A stretch of 64,000 nucleotides of DNA from Nomia melanderi (Eukaryota > Arthropoda > Insecta > Hymenoptera > Halictidae): positions 1,178,001 to 1,242,000 of the forward strand of contig NW_027475140.1 in assembly GCF_051020985.1 (NCBI RefSeq), in the 5' to 3' direction. The notes beneath the pieces are model-generated. The model made no database searches. It had not been told where the DNA came from and was given only the letters and a program-made list of their open reading frames with translations. The translations under genes were made by a program, and so were the position numbers. Positions 1-11,465 of the stretch are shown here, one piece after another (the first letter of the stretch is position 1; every line of letters begins with the position of its first letter).

Positions 1-91
1 GCCCAGATTCATGCGCCAGGGCCTCCTACAGACAATGCACTTTGGGTTATTAGGCTATCTGTAATGGCACCCGAGATATCACCAGATATAT

Positions 92-147
92 GCTGGATTT
101 TTACATGACCTTGGGTGACGGATTCCGAATATCTGTAATTTTCTCGG
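92..147 (+). repeat. Type B central block 1
   Basis: Unit positions 18-73 hold the type B version: GCTGG, then TTACATGACCTTGGGTGACG, GATTCCGAATATCTG and TAATTTTCTCGG. It has the same length as the type A version but differs at roughly half of the middle positions. The rest of the unit is ordinary type A. Confidence 0.9.
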
Positions 148-266
148 CCCCTGGTGGTCCGAGGTCGTTTCCGCTGGCCACATTTATGCGCCAGGGCCTC
201 CTACAGACAATGCACTTTGATTTATTGCGCTATCTCTAATAGCACCCGAGATATCACCAGATATTT

Positions 267-322
267 GCTGGATTTTTACATGACCTTGGGTGACGGATTC
301 CGAATATCTGTAATTTTCTCGG
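267..322 (+). repeat. Type B central block 2
   Basis: Same block as at 92-147, in the next unit. It is preceded by ATATTTGCTGG, where one A has become T. Two adjacent B units form a B-B pair that is copied 875 bp downstream. Confidence 0.9.
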
Positions 323-966
323 CCACTGGTGGTCCGAGGTCGTTCCTGCGGTACAGATTCATTCGCAAGAGCCTCCTACAGACAATGCACTTTGTTTTAT
401 TGCGCTATCTGTAATAGCACCCGAGATATAACCTGATATATATTGGATTTTTCACTGACCCTGAGTGTCCGGCCCCATGAGACGGTGGTGTTCTCGGCCC
501 CTGGTGGTCCGAGGTCGTTCCCGTTGCACAGATTCATGCGCCAGGGCCTCCTGCAGATAATACACTTTGGTTTATTGCGCTATCTCTAATAGCACCCGAG
601 ATATCACCAGATATATATTGGATTTTCCCCTGACCCTGAGTGTCCGGCCCCATGAGACTGTGGTTTTCTCGGCCCCTGGTGGTCCGAGGTCGTTCCGGCT
701 GCACAGATTCATGCGCCAGGGCCTCCTACAGACAATGCACTTTCATTTATTGCGCTATCTGTAATAGCACCCGAGATATCACCAGATATATGTTGGATTT
801 TTCCCTGACCCTGTGTGTCCGGCTCCATGAGACGGTGATTTTCTCGGTCCCTGGTGGTCCGAGGTCGTTCCCGCTGCCCAGATTCATGCGCCAGGGCCTC
901 CTACAGACAATGCACTTTGGGTTATTAGGCTATCTGTAATGGCACCCGAGATATCACCAGATATAT

Positions 967-1022
967 GCTGGATTTTTACATGACCTTGGGTGACGGATTC
1001 CGAATATCTGTAATTTTCTCGG
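967..1022 (+). repeat. Type B central block 3 (copy of block 1)
   Basis: Lies exactly 875 bp after block 1 as part of the five-unit duplication. Confidence 0.9.
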
Positions 1023-1141
1023 CCCCTGGTGGTCCGAGGTCGTTTCCGCTGGCCACATTTATGCGCCAGGGCCTCCTACAGACAATGCACTTTGATTTAT
1101 TGCGCTATCTCTAATAGCACCCGAGATATCACCAGATATTT

Positions 1142-1197
1142 GCTGGATTTTTACATGACCTTGGGTGACGGATTCCGAATATCTGTAATTTTCTCGG
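1142..1197 (+). repeat. Type B central block 4 (copy of block 2)
   Basis: Lies exactly 875 bp after block 2, and keeps the ATATTTGCTGG variant that marks block 2. Confidence 0.9.
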
Positions 1198-2423
1198 CCA
1201 CTGGTGGTCCGAGGTCGTTCCTGCGGTACAGATTCATTCGCAAGAGCCTCCTACAGACAATGCACTTTGTTTTATTGCGCTATCTGTAATAGCACCCGAG
1301 ATATAACCTGATATATATTGGATTTTTCACTGACCCTGAGTGTCCGGCCCCATGAGACGGTGGTGTTCTCGGCCCCTGGTGGTCCGAGGTCGTTCCCGTT
1401 GCACAGATTCATGCGACAGGGCCTCCTGCAGATAATACACTTTGGTTTATTGCGCTATCTCTAATAGCACCCGAGATATCACCAGATATATATTGGATTT
1501 TCCCCTGACCCTGAGTGTCCGGCCCCATGAGACTGTGGTTTTCTCGGCCCCTGGTGGTCCGAGGTCGTTCCCGCTGCACAGATTCATGCGCCAGGGCCTC
1601 CTACAGACAATGCACTTTCATTTATTGCGCTATCTGTAATAGCACCCGAGATATCACCAGATATATATTGGATTTTTCACTGACCCTGAGTGTCCGGCCC
1701 CATGAGACGGTGGTTTTCTCGGCCCCTGGTGATCCTAGGTCGTTCCCGCTGCACAGATTCATGCGCCGGGTCCTAATACAGACAATGCACTTTGATTTAT
1801 TGTGCTATCTGTAATATAACCCGAGATATCACCAGATATATGTTGGATTTTCCCCTAACCCTGAGTGTCCGGCCCCATGAGACTGTGGTTTTCTCGGCCC
1901 CTGGTGGTCCGAGGTCGTTCCCGCTGCACAGATTCATGCGCCAGGGCCTCCTACAGACAATGCACATTTATTTATTACGCTATCTGTAATAGCACCCGAG
2001 ATACCACCAGATATATATTGGATCTTTCACTGACCCTGAGTGTCCGGCCCCATGAGACGGTGGTTTTCGCGGCCCCTGGTGGTTCGAGGTCGTTCCGGCT
2101 GCACAGATTCATGCGCCAGGGCCTCCTACAGACAATTCACTTTGATTTATTGCGCTCTCTGTAATAGCACCCGAGATATCACCAAATATATGTTGGTTTT
2201 TCCCCTGACCCTGAGTGTCCGGCCCCATGAGACTGTGGTTATCTCGGCCCCTGGTGGTCTGAGGTCGTTCCCGCTGCACAGATTCATGCGCCAGGGCCTC
2301 CTACAGACAATGCACTTTGATTTATTGCGCTATCTGTAATAGCACCCGAGATATCACCAGATATATATTGGATTTTTCCCTGACCCTGAGCGTCCGACCC
2401 CATGAGACGGTGGTTTTCTCGGC

Positions 2424-2436
2424 TCCTGGTGTCCGA
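2424..2436 (+). other. 174-bp unit: one-base deletion
   Basis: CCTGGTGTCCGAGG replaces CCTGGTGGTCCGAGG. The register moves from 75 to 74. Confidence 0.85.
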
Positions 2437-2514
2437 GGTCGTTCCCGCTGCACAGATTCATGCGCCAGGGCCCCCTGCAGATAATTCACTTTGATTTATT
2501 GCGCTATTTCTAAC

Positions 2515-3460
2515 AGCACCCGAGATATCACCAGATATATATTGGATTTTTCCCTGACCCTGAGAGTCCGGCCCCATGAGACGGTGGTTTTCTCGGCCTC
2601 TGGTGGTCCGAGGTCGTTCCCGCTGCACAGATTCATGCGCCAGGGCCTGCTGCAGACAATGCACTTTGGTTTATTGCGTTATCTCCAATCGCACCCGAGA
2701 TATCACCAGATATATATTGGATTTTTCCCTGACCCTGACAGTCCGGCCCCATGAGACGGTGATTTTCTCGGCCCCTGGTGGTCCGAGGTCGATCCCGGTG
2801 CACAGATTCATTCGCCTGGGCCTCCTACAGACAATGCACTTTGGTTTATTGCGCTATCTCTAATAGCACCCGAGATATCACCAGATATAAATTGGATTTT
2901 TCCCTGACCCTGAGTGTCCGACCCCGTGAGACTGTGGTTTTCTCGGCCCCTGGTGGTCCGAGGTACTTCCCGCTGCACAGATTCATGCGCAAGGTCCTCC
3001 TACAGACAATGCACTTTGATTTATTGCGCTATCTGTAATAGCACTCGAGATATAACCAGATATATATTGGATTTTTCACTGACCCGGAGTGTCCGGCCCC
3101 ATGAGACGGTGGTTTTCTCGGCCCCTGGTGGTCCGAGGTCGTTCCCGTTGCACAGATTCATGCGCCAGGGCCTCCTGCAAATAATACACTTTGGTTTATT
3201 GCGCTATCTCTAATAGCACCCGAGATATCACTAGATATATATTGGATTTTCCCCTGGCCCTGAGTGTCCGGCCCCATGAGACTGTGGTTTTCTCGGCCCC
3301 TGGTGGTCCGAGGTCGTTCCCGCTGCACAGATTCATGAGCCAGGGCCTCCTACAGACAATGCACTTTGATTTATTGCGCTATCTGTAATAGCACCCGAGA
3401 TATCACCAGAAATATATTGGATTTTTCCCTGACCCTGAGTGTCCGGCCCCATGAGACGGT
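2515..3460 (+). repeat. Nine-unit-spaced duplication, copy 1 (pairs with 4091-5036)
   Basis: About 946 bp that I read as essentially identical to 4091-5036 at a spacing of 1,576 bp (9 x 175 + 1). It carries rare variants in both copies, for example GAGAGTCCGG, GACAGTCCGG, CTCCAATCGCACC, ATTCGCCTGGG and ATATAAATTGG. Confidence 0.9.
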
Positions 3461-3773
3461 GCTTTTCTCGGCCCCTGGTGGTCAGAGGTCGTTCCCGCTG
3501 CACAGATTCATGCGCCAGGGCCTCCTACAGATAATGCACTTTGATTTATTGCGCTATCTGTAATAGCACCCGAGATATAACCAGATATATGTTGGATTTT
3601 TCCCCGACCCTGAGTGTCCGGCCCCATGAGACTGTGGTTTTCTCTGCCCCCGGTGGTCAGAGGTCGTTCCCGCTTCGCAGATGCATGCGCCAGGGCCTCC
3701 TGCAGATAATTCACTTTGGTTTATTGCGCTATCTCTAATAGCACCCGAGATATAACCAGATATATGTTGGATT

Positions 3774-3784
3774 TTTCCCTTGAC
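3774..3784 (+). other. 176-bp unit: one-base insertion
   Basis: TTTTTCCCTTGACCC replaces TTTTTCCCTGACCC. The register returns from 74 to 75. Confidence 0.85.
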
Positions 3785-4090
3785 CCTGAGTGTCCTGGCC
3801 CATAAGACTGTGGTTTTCTCTGCACCTGGCGGTCAGAGATCGTTCCCGCCTCACAGATTCATGCGCCAGTGCCTCCTACAGACAATGCACTTTGGTTTAT
3901 TGCGCTATCTCCAATAGCACCCGAGATATCGCCAGATATATATTGGATTTGTCCCTGGCCCTGAGTGTCCGGCCCCATGAGACGGTAGTTTTCTCGGCCC
4001 CTGGTGGTCCGAGGTCGATCCGGCTGCACAGATTCATGCGCCAGGGCCTCCTACAGACAATGCACTTTGATTTATTGCGCTATCTGTAAT

Positions 4091-5036
4091 AGCACCCGAG
4101 ATATCACCAGATATATATTGGATTTTTCCCTGACCCTGAGAGTCCGGCCCCATGAGACGGTGGTTTTCTCGGCCTCTGGTGGTCCGAGGTCGTTCCCGCT
4201 GCACAGATTCATGCGCCAGGGCCTGCTGCAGACAATGCACTTTGGTTTATTGCGTTATCTCCAATCGCACCCGAGATATCACCAGATATATATTGGATTT
4301 TTCCCTGACCCTGACAGTCCGGCCCCATGAGACGGTGATTTTCTCGGCCCCTGGTGGTCCGAGGTCGATCCCGGTGCACAGATTCATTCGCCTGGGCCTC
4401 CTACAGACAATGCACTTTGGTTTATTGCGCTATCTCTAATAGCACCCGAGATATCACCAGATATAAATTGGATTTTTCCCTGACCCTGAGTGTCCGACCC
4501 CGTGAGACTGTGGTTTTCTCGGCCCCTGGTGGTCCGAGGTACTTCCCGCTGCACAGATTCATGCGCAAGGTCCTCCTACAGACAATGCACTTTGATTTAT
4601 TGCGCTATCTGTAATAGCACTCGAGATATAACCAGATATATATTGGATTTTTCACTGACCCGGAGTGTCCGGCCCCATGAGACGGTGGTTTTCTCGGCCC
4701 CTGGTGGTCCGAGGTCGTTCCCGTTGCACAGATTCATGCGCCAGGGCCTCCTGCAAATAATACACTTTGGTTTATTGCGCTATCTCTAATAGCACCCGAG
4801 ATATCACTAGATATATATTGGATTTTCCCCTGGCCCTGAGTGTCCGGCCCCATGAGACTGTGGTTTTCTCGGCCCCTGGTGGTCCGAGGTCGTTCCCGCT
4901 GCACAGATTCATGAGCCAGGGCCTCCTACAGACAATGCACTTTGATTTATTGCGCTATCTGTAATAGCACCCGAGATATCACCAGAAATATATTGGATTT
5001 TTCCCTGACCCTGAGTGTCCGGCCCCATGAGACGGT
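4091..5036 (+). repeat. Nine-unit-spaced duplication, copy 2
   Basis: Second copy of 2515-3460. The copies part near 5037, where this one reads GGTTGTTGTCTCGG against GGTGCTTTTCTCGG. The extra base in the spacing is the inserted T near 3780 between the copies. Confidence 0.9.
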
Positions 5037-6391
5037 TGTTGTCTCGGCCCCTGGTGGTCCGAGGTCGTTCCCGCTGCACAGATTCATGCGCCAGGGCCTC
5101 CTGCAGATATTTCACTTTGGTTTATTGCGCTATCTCTAATAGCACCCGAGATATCACCAGATATATATTGGATTTTACCCTGACCCTGAGTGTCCGGCCC
5201 CATGAGACTGTGGTTTTCTCGGCCCCTGGTGGTCCGAGGTCGTTCCCGCTGCACAGATGCATGCGCGAGGGCCTCCTGCAGATAAGTCACTTTGATTTAT
5301 CGCGCTATCTCTAATAGCACCCGAGATATCACCAGATATATATTGGATTTTTCCCCGACCCAGAGTGTCCGGCCCCATGAGACGGTGGTTTTCTCGGCCT
5401 CTGGTGGTCAGAGGTCGTTCCCGCTGCACAGATTCATGCGCCAGGGCCTCCTACAGATAATGCACTTTGATTTATTGCGCTATCTGTAATAGCACCCGAG
5501 ATATCACCAGATATATGTTGGATTTTTCCATGACCCTGAGTGTCCGGCCCCATGAGACGGTGGTTTTCTCGGCCCCTGGTGGTCCGAGGTCGTTCCCGCT
5601 GCACAGATTCATGCGCCGGGGCCTAATACAGACAATGCACTTTGATTTCTTGGGCTATCTGTAATAGCACCCGAGATATCACCAGATATATATTGGATTT
5701 TTCCCTGACACTGAGCGTCCGGCCCCATGAGGCGGTGGTTTTCTCGGCCCCTGGTGGTCCGAGGTCGTTCCCGCTGCACAGATTCATGCGCCAGGGCCTC
5801 CTGCAGATAATTCACTTTGATTTATTGTTCTATCTGTAATATAACCCGAGATATCACCAGATATATATTGGATTTTTACCTGACCCTGAGTGCCCGGCCC
5901 CATGTCTCGGTGATTTTCTCGGACCCTGGTGATCCGAGGTAGATACCGCTGCACAGATTCATTCGCCAGTGCCTCCTACAGACAATGCACTTTGATTTAT
6001 TGCGCTATCTCTAATAGCACCCGAGATATCACCAGATATATATTGGATCTTTCACTGACCCTGAGTGTCCGGCCCCATGAGACGGTGGTTTTCGCGGCCC
6101 CTGGTGGTCCGAGGTTTTTCCGGCTGCACAGATTCATGCGCCAGGGCCTCCTACAGACAATGCACTTTGATTTATTGCGCTATCTGTAATAGCACCCGAG
6201 ATAACACCAGATATATATTGGATTTTCGCCTGACCCTGAGTGTCCGGCCCCATGAGACTGTGGTTTTCTCGGCCCCTGGTGGTCCGAGGTCGTTCCCTCT
6301 GCCCAGATTGATGCGCCAGGGCCTCCTACAGACAGTGCACTTTGATTTATTGCGCTATCTGTAATAGCACCCGAGAAAGCTCCATATATAT

Positions 6392-6447
6392 GCTGGATTT
6401 TTACATGACTTTGGGTGGCGGATACCGAAAATCTGTAATTTTCTCGG
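6392..6447 (+). repeat. Type B central block 5, diverged (B2)
   Basis: A B block with its own changes: GACTTTGGGTGGCG and GATACCGAAAATCTG. The preceding GATATCACCAG is also altered, to CCGAGAAAGCTCCATATATA, so the EcoRV landmark is lost. The B-like divergence reaches further left in this subtype. Confidence 0.9.
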
Positions 6448-7091
6448 CCTCTGGTGGTCCGAGGTCGTTCCCTCTGCACAGATTCATGCGCCAGGGACTC
6501 CTACGGACAATGCACTTTGATTTATTGCGCTATCTGTAATAGCACCCGAGATATCACCGGATATATATTGGATTTTTCACTGACCCTGAGTGTGCGGCCC
6601 CATGAGACGGTGGTTTTCTCGGACCCTGGTGGTCCGAGGTCGTTCCCGCTGCACAGATTCATGCGCCAGGGCCTCCTACAGACAACGTACTTTGATTTAT
6701 TGCGCTATCTGTAATAGCACCCGAGATATCACCAGATATATATTGGATTTTCCCCTGACCCTGAGTGTCCGGCCCCATGAGACTGTGGTTTTCTCGGCCC
6801 CTAGTGGTCCGAGGTCGTTCCCGCTGCACAGATTCATGCGCCAGGGCCTTCAACAGACAACGCACTTTGATTTATTGCGCTATCTGTAATAGCACCCGAG
6901 ATATCACCAGATATATATTGGATTTTCCCCTGACCCTGAGTGTCCGGCCCCATGAGACGGTGGTTTTCTCGGCCCCTGGTCGTCCTAGGTCGTTCCCGCT
7001 GCACAGATGCATGCGCCAGGGCCTCCTGCAGATAATTCCCTTTGGCTTATTGCGCTATCTCTAATAGCACCCGAGATAACACCAGATATAT

Positions 7092-7110
7092 GCTGGATTT
7101 TTACATGACC
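7092..7110 (+). repeat. A/B chimeric unit
   Basis: The unit starts as type B (GCTGGATTTTTACATGACC) and then switches to type A (CTGAGTGTCCGGACCCATGAG). The switch lies inside the 56-bp block, near TGACC, which both types share. This suggests exchange or gene conversion between A and B units. Confidence 0.75.
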
Positions 7111-7266
7111 CTGAGTGTCCGGACCCATGAGACTGTGGTTTTCTCGGCCCCTGGTGGTCCGAGGTCGTTCCCGCTGGCCAGATGCATGCGCCAGGGTCTC
7201 CTACAGACCATGCACTTTGATTTATTGCGCTATCTGTAATAGCACCCGAGAAGGCTCCATATATAT

Positions 7267-7322
7267 GCTGGATTTTTACATGACTTTGGGTGGCGGATAC
7301 CGAAAATCTGTAATTTTCTCGG
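7267..7322 (+). repeat. Type B central block 6 (B2 subtype)
   Basis: Has the same private changes as block 5, and the altered left neighbour CCGAGAAGGCTCCATATATA. It lies exactly 875 bp (five units) after block 5, the same spacing as blocks 1/3 and 2/4. Confidence 0.9.
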
Positions 7323-7736
7323 CCCCTGGTGGTCCGACGTCGTTCCCGCTGCACAGAATCATGCGCCAGGGCCTCCTACAGACAATGCACTTTGATTTAT
7401 TGCGCTATCTGTAATAGCACCCGAGATATCACCAGATATATATTGGATTTTCCCCGGACCCTGAGTGGCCGGCCCCATGAGACGGTGGTTTTCTCGGCCC
7501 CTGGTGGACCGAGGTCATTCCCGCTGCACAGATTCATGCGCGAGGGCCTCCTGCAGATAATTCACTTTGGTTTATTGCGCTATCTCTAATAGCACCTGAG
7601 ATATCACCAGATATATATTGGATTTTCCCCTGACTCTGGGTGTCCGGCCCCATGAGACGGTGGTTTTCTCGGCCCCAGGTGGTCCGAGGACGCTCCCGCT
7701 TCCCAGATTCAGGCGCCAGGGCCTCCTGCAGATAAC

Positions 7737-7745
7737 TCACTTGGT
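7737..7745 (+). other. 174-bp unit: one-base deletion
   Basis: CACTTGGTTTA replaces CACTTTGGTTTA. The register moves from 75 to 74. Confidence 0.85.
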
Positions 7746-7790
7746 TTATTGCGCTATCTCTAATAGCACCCGAGATATCACCAGATATAT

Positions 7791-7846
7791 GCTGGATTTT
7801 TACATGACCTAGGGTGACGGATTCCGAATATCAGTAATTTTCTCGG
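7791..7846 (+). repeat. Type B central block 7
   Basis: B block with GACCTAGGGTGACGG and CGAATATCAGTAATTTTC. It is followed by the private variants CCCCTGTTGGTCC and TTCATTCGCCAGTGCC, shared with block 8. Confidence 0.9.
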
Positions 7847-8140
7847 CCCCTGTTGGTCCGAGGTCGTTCCTGCTGCACAGATTCATTCGCCAGTGCCTCC
7901 TACAGACAATGCACTTTGATTTATTGCGCTATCCGTAATAGCACCCGAGATATCACCAGATATATATTGGATTTTCCCCTGACCCTGAGTGTCCGACCAC
8001 ATGAGACGGTGGTTTTCTCGGCCCCTGGTGGTCCTAGGTCGTTCCCGCTGCACAGATGCATGCGCCAGGGCCTCCTGCAGATAATTCCCTTTGGCTTATT
8101 GCGCTATCTCTAATAGCACCCGAGATATCACCAGATATAT

Positions 8141-8196
8141 GCTGGATTTTTACATGACCTTCGGTGACGGATTCCGAATATCAGTAATTTTCTCGG
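8141..8196 (+). repeat. Type B central block 8
   Basis: Nearly the same as block 7, 350 bp (two units) downstream, with the shared CAGTAATTTTC and CCCCTGTTGGTCC variants. This is a two-unit local duplication. Confidence 0.9.
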
Positions 8197-9365
8197 CCCC
8201 TGTTGGTCCCAGGTCGTTCCTGCTGCACAGAATCATTCGCCAGTGCCTCCTACAGACAATGCACTTTGATTTATTGCGCTATCTGTAATAGCACCCGAGA
8301 TATCACCAGATATATATTGGATTTTCCCCTGACCCTGAGTGTCCGGCCCCATGAGACGGTGGTTTTCTCGGACCCTGGTGGTCCGAGGTAGTTCCCGCTG
8401 GCCAGATTCATGCGACAGGGCCTCCTACAGACAATGCATTTTGATTTTTTGCGCTATCTCTAATAGCACCCGAGATATCACCAGATATATATTGGATTTT
8501 CCACTGACCCTGAGTGTCCGGCCCCATGAGACTGTGGTTTTCTCGGCCCCTAGTGGTCCGAGGTCGTTCCCGCTGCACAGAATCATGCGCCAGAGCCTCC
8601 TACAGACAACGCACTTTGATTTATTGCGCTATCTGTAATAGCACCCGAGATATTACCAGATATATATTGGATTTTCCCCTGACCCTGAGTGTCCGGCCCC
8701 ATGAGACGGTGGTTTTCTCGGCCCCTGGTGGCCCTAGGTCGTTCCCGCTGCCCTGATTCATGCGCCACGGCCTCCTACTGACAATGCACTTTGATTTATT
8801 GCGCTATCTGTAATAGCACCCGAGATATCACCAGATATATATTGGATATTTCCCTCACCCTGAGTGTCCAGCCCCATGAGACGGTGGTTTTCTCGGCCCC
8901 TGGTGGACCGAGGTCGTTCCCGCTGCACAGATTCATGCGCCAGGGCCTCTTGCGGATAATTCACTTTGGTTTATTGCGCTATCTCTAATAGCGCCCGAGA
9001 TATCACCAGATATATATTGGATTTTTCCCTCACCCTGAGTGACCGGCCCCATGAGTCTGCGGTTTTCTCGGCCCCTGGTGGTCCGAGGTCGTTCCCGCTG
9101 CACACATTCATGCGCCAGGGCCTCCTGCAGATGATTCACTTTGATTTATCGCGCTATCTCTAATAGCACCCGAGATATCACCAGATATATATTGGATTTT
9201 TCCCTGACCCTGAGTGTCCGGCCCCATGAGTCTGCGGTTTTCTCGGCCCCTGGTGGTCCGAGGTCGTTCCCGCTGCACACATTCATGCGCCAGGGCCTCC
9301 TGCAGATGATTCACTTTGATTTATCGCGCTATCTCTAATAGCACCCGAGATATCACCAGATATAT

Positions 9366-9421
9366 GCTGGATTTTTACATGACCTTGGGTGACGGATTCC
9401 GAATATCTGTAATTTTCTCGG
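9366..9421 (+). repeat. Type B central block 9
   Basis: B block close to block 1. The rest of the unit has TTCATTCATCAGTGCC, the CAGTGCC ending also seen after blocks 7, 8 and 10. Confidence 0.9.
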
Positions 9422-9832
9422 CCACTGGTGGTCCGAGGTCGTTCCTGCTGCACAGATTCATTCATCAGTGCCTCCTACAGACAATGCACTTTGATTTATT
9501 GCGCTATCCGTAATAGCACCCGAGATATCACCAGATATATATTGGATTTTCCCCTGACCCTGAGTGTCCGGCCCCATGAGACGGTGGTTTTCTCGGACCC
9601 TGGTGGTCCGAGGTCGTTCCCGCTGCACAGATTCATGCGCCAGGGCCTCCTACAGACAACGCACTTTGATTTATTGCGCTATCTGTAATAGCACCCGAGA
9701 TATCACCAGATATATATTGGATTTTCCCCTGACCCTGAGTGTCCGGCCCCATGAGACTGTGGTTTTCTCGGCCCCTAGTGGTCCGAAGTCGTTCCCGCTG
9801 CACACATTCATGCGCCAGGGCCTCCTGCAGAT

Positions 9833-9838
9833 GAATTC
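9833..9838 (+). other. One-base insertion creating an EcoRI site
   Basis: GCAGATGAATTCAC replaces GCAGATGATTCAC. It makes GAATTC and a 176-bp unit, and I saw no other GAATTC in the window. Confidence 0.8.
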
Positions 9839-10066
9839 ACTTTGATTTATCGCGCTATCTCTAATAGCACCCGAGATATCACCAGATATATATTCGATTT
9901 TTCCCTGACCCTGAGTGTCCGGCCCCATGAGTCTGCGGTTTTCTCGGCCCCTGGTGGTCCGAGGTCGTTCCCGCTGCACACATTCATGCGCCAGGGCCTC
10001 CTGCAGATGATTCACTTTGATTTATCGCGCTATCTCTAATAGCACCCGAGATATCACCAGATATAT

Positions 10067-10122
10067 GCTGGATTTTTACATGACCTTGGGTGACGGATTC
10101 CGAATATCTGTCATTTTCTCGG
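10067..10122 (+). repeat. Type B central block 10 (last B unit seen)
   Basis: B block 701 bp after block 9 (four units plus one inserted base), with one private change, TCTGTCATTTTC. I found no type B block to the right of this point. Confidence 0.9.
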
Positions 10123-10500
10123 CCACTGGTGGTCCGAGGTCGTTCCTGCTGCACAGATTCATTCGCCAGTGCCTCCTACAGACAATGCACTTTGATTTAT
10201 TGCGCTATCCGTAATAGCACCCGAGATATCACCAGATATATATTGGATTTTCCCCTGACCCTGAGTGTCCGGCCCCATGGGACTGTTGTTTTCTCGGCCC
10301 CTAGTGGTCCGAGGTCGTTCCCGCTGCCCAGATTCATGCGCCACGGCCTCCTACAGACAATGCACTTTGATTTATTGCGCTATCTGTAATAGCACCCGAG
10401 ATATCACCAGATATATATTGGATTTTCCCCTCACCCTGAGTGGCCGGCCCCATGAGACGGTGGTCTTCTCGGCCCCTGGTGGGCCGAAGTCGTTCCCGCT

Positions 10501-10912
10501 GCCCAGATTCATGCGCCACGGCCTCCTACAGACAATGCACTTTGATTTATTGCGCTATCTGTAATAGCACCCGACATATCAACAGATATATATTGGATTT
10601 TCCCCTGACCCTGAGTGGCCGGCCCCATGAGACGGTGATCTTCTCGGCCCCTGGTGGTCCGAGGTCGTTCCCGCTGCCCAGATTCATGCGCCACGGCCTC
10701 CTACAGACAATGCACTTTGATTTATTGCGCTATCTGTAATAGCACCCGACATATCAACAGATATATATTGGATTTTCCCCTGACCCTGAGTGGCCGGCCC
10801 CATGAGACGGTGATCTTCTCGGCCCCTGGTGGTCCGAGGTCGTTCCCGCTGCCCAGATTCATGCGCCACGGCCTCCTACAGACAATGCACTTTGATTTAT
10901 TGCGCTATCTGT
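10501..10912 (+). repeat. Run of near-identical adjacent units (single-unit duplication)
   Basis: Consecutive units share GTGGCCGGCC, GGTGATCTTCTCGG, GCTGCCCAGATTC, GCGCCACGG and the altered landmark CGACATATCAACAG. Adjacent copies are identical over at least one full period. The run was copied as part of the larger block to about 15,230-15,640. Confidence 0.9.
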
Positions 10913-11349
10913 AATAGGACCCGAGATATCACCAGATATATATTGGATTTTCCCCAGACCCTGAGTGTCCGGCCGCGTGAGACTGTAGTTTTCTCGGCCC
11001 CTGGTGGTCCTAGGTCGTTCCCGCTGCACAGTTGCATGCGCCAGGGCCTCCTGCAGATAATTCCCTTTGGCTTATTGCGCTATCTCTAATAGCACCCGAG
11101 ATATCACCAGATATATATTGGATTTTCCCCTCACCCTGAGTGGCCGGCCCCATGAGACGGTGGTCTTCTCGGCCCCTGGTGGGCCGAAGTCGTTCCCGCT
11201 GCCCAGATTCATGCGCCACGGCCTCCTACAGACAATGCACTTTGATTTATTGCGCTATCTGTAATAGCACCCGACATATCAACAGATATATATTGGATAT
11301 TTCCCTCACCCTGAGTGTCCAGCCCCATGAGACGGTGGTTTTCTCGGCC

Positions 11350-11355
11350 CCCGGG
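11350..11355 (+). other. One-base insertion creating CCCGGG (SmaI)
   Basis: GGCCCCCGGGTGGACC replaces GGCCCCTGGTGGACC. It makes a 176-bp unit and is copied at 16,076-16,081, so it marks the 4,726-bp duplication. Confidence 0.85.
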
Positions 11356-11459
11356 TGGACCGAGGTCGTTCCCGCTGCACAGATTCATGCGCTAGGGCCT
11401 CCTGCAGATAATTCACTTTGGTTTATTGCGCTATCTCTAATAGCGACCGGGATATCACC

Positions 11460-11465
11460 AGATCT
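11460..11465 (+). other. First BglII-variant unit (AGATCT)
   Basis: Unit position 14 changes from A to C, giving CCAGATCTATATTGG. This is the first occurrence I see. Such units are then frequent up to 62,550-62,555 and absent afterwards. Confidence 0.8.

Larger units (their letters stand above)
1..790 (+). repeat. Five-unit block, copy 1 (pairs with 876-1665)
   Basis: Matches 876-1665 at a spacing of exactly 875 bp (5 x 175). I saw two mismatches, near 542 and 696, before the copies part near 790. It includes two adjacent type B units. The left end of the copy lies beyond the window. Confidence 0.9.
876..1665 (+). repeat. Five-unit block, copy 2 (pairs with 1-790)
   Basis: Tandem second copy of the 875-bp five-unit block. 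The copies diverge from about 1666 onward: ATATATATTGG here against ATATATGTTGG in copy 1, followed by scattered differences. Confidence 0.9.
7774..8473 (+). repeat. Two-unit (350-bp) local tandem duplication
   Basis: Units starting at 7774 and 8124 share a type B centre, CTGTTGGTCC, TTCATTCGCCAGTGCC and other rare variants, with a type A unit between. The following units are less alike, so this is a partly decayed dimer. Confidence 0.75.
8999..10291 (+). repeat. Four-unit (701-bp) local duplication with a duplicated single unit
   Basis: 9,174 to about 9,590 matches 9,875 to about 10,291 at a spacing of 701 bp. Shared rare variants are CATGAGTCTGCGG, CACACATTC, GCAGATGATTCAC and TTATCGCGC, followed by a type B unit. 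The unit before it (8,999-9,173) is also nearly the same as 9,174-9,348, so a single-unit duplication is nested in the four-unit one. Confidence 0.85.
1..10432 (+). repeat. Left zone: diverged units, types A and B mixed
   Basis: Neighbouring units differ at many positions, there is no long higher-order period, and no AGATCT variant was seen. Ten type B units and one A/B chimera occur only here. Local duplications involve 2, 4, 5 and 9 units. Compared with the strongly homogenised 26-62 kb zone this looks older or less often exchanged, as is usual towards the edge of a satellite array. The edge itself is not in the window. Confidence 0.85.

Noticed and set aside
2074..2092. Pol III B-box / tRNA- or 5S-derived origin (GGTTCGAGGTCG)
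   Set aside because: Most units read GGTCCGAGGTCG. The required CC at the end of GGTTCGANNCC is missing and no A box at a fitting distance was seen.
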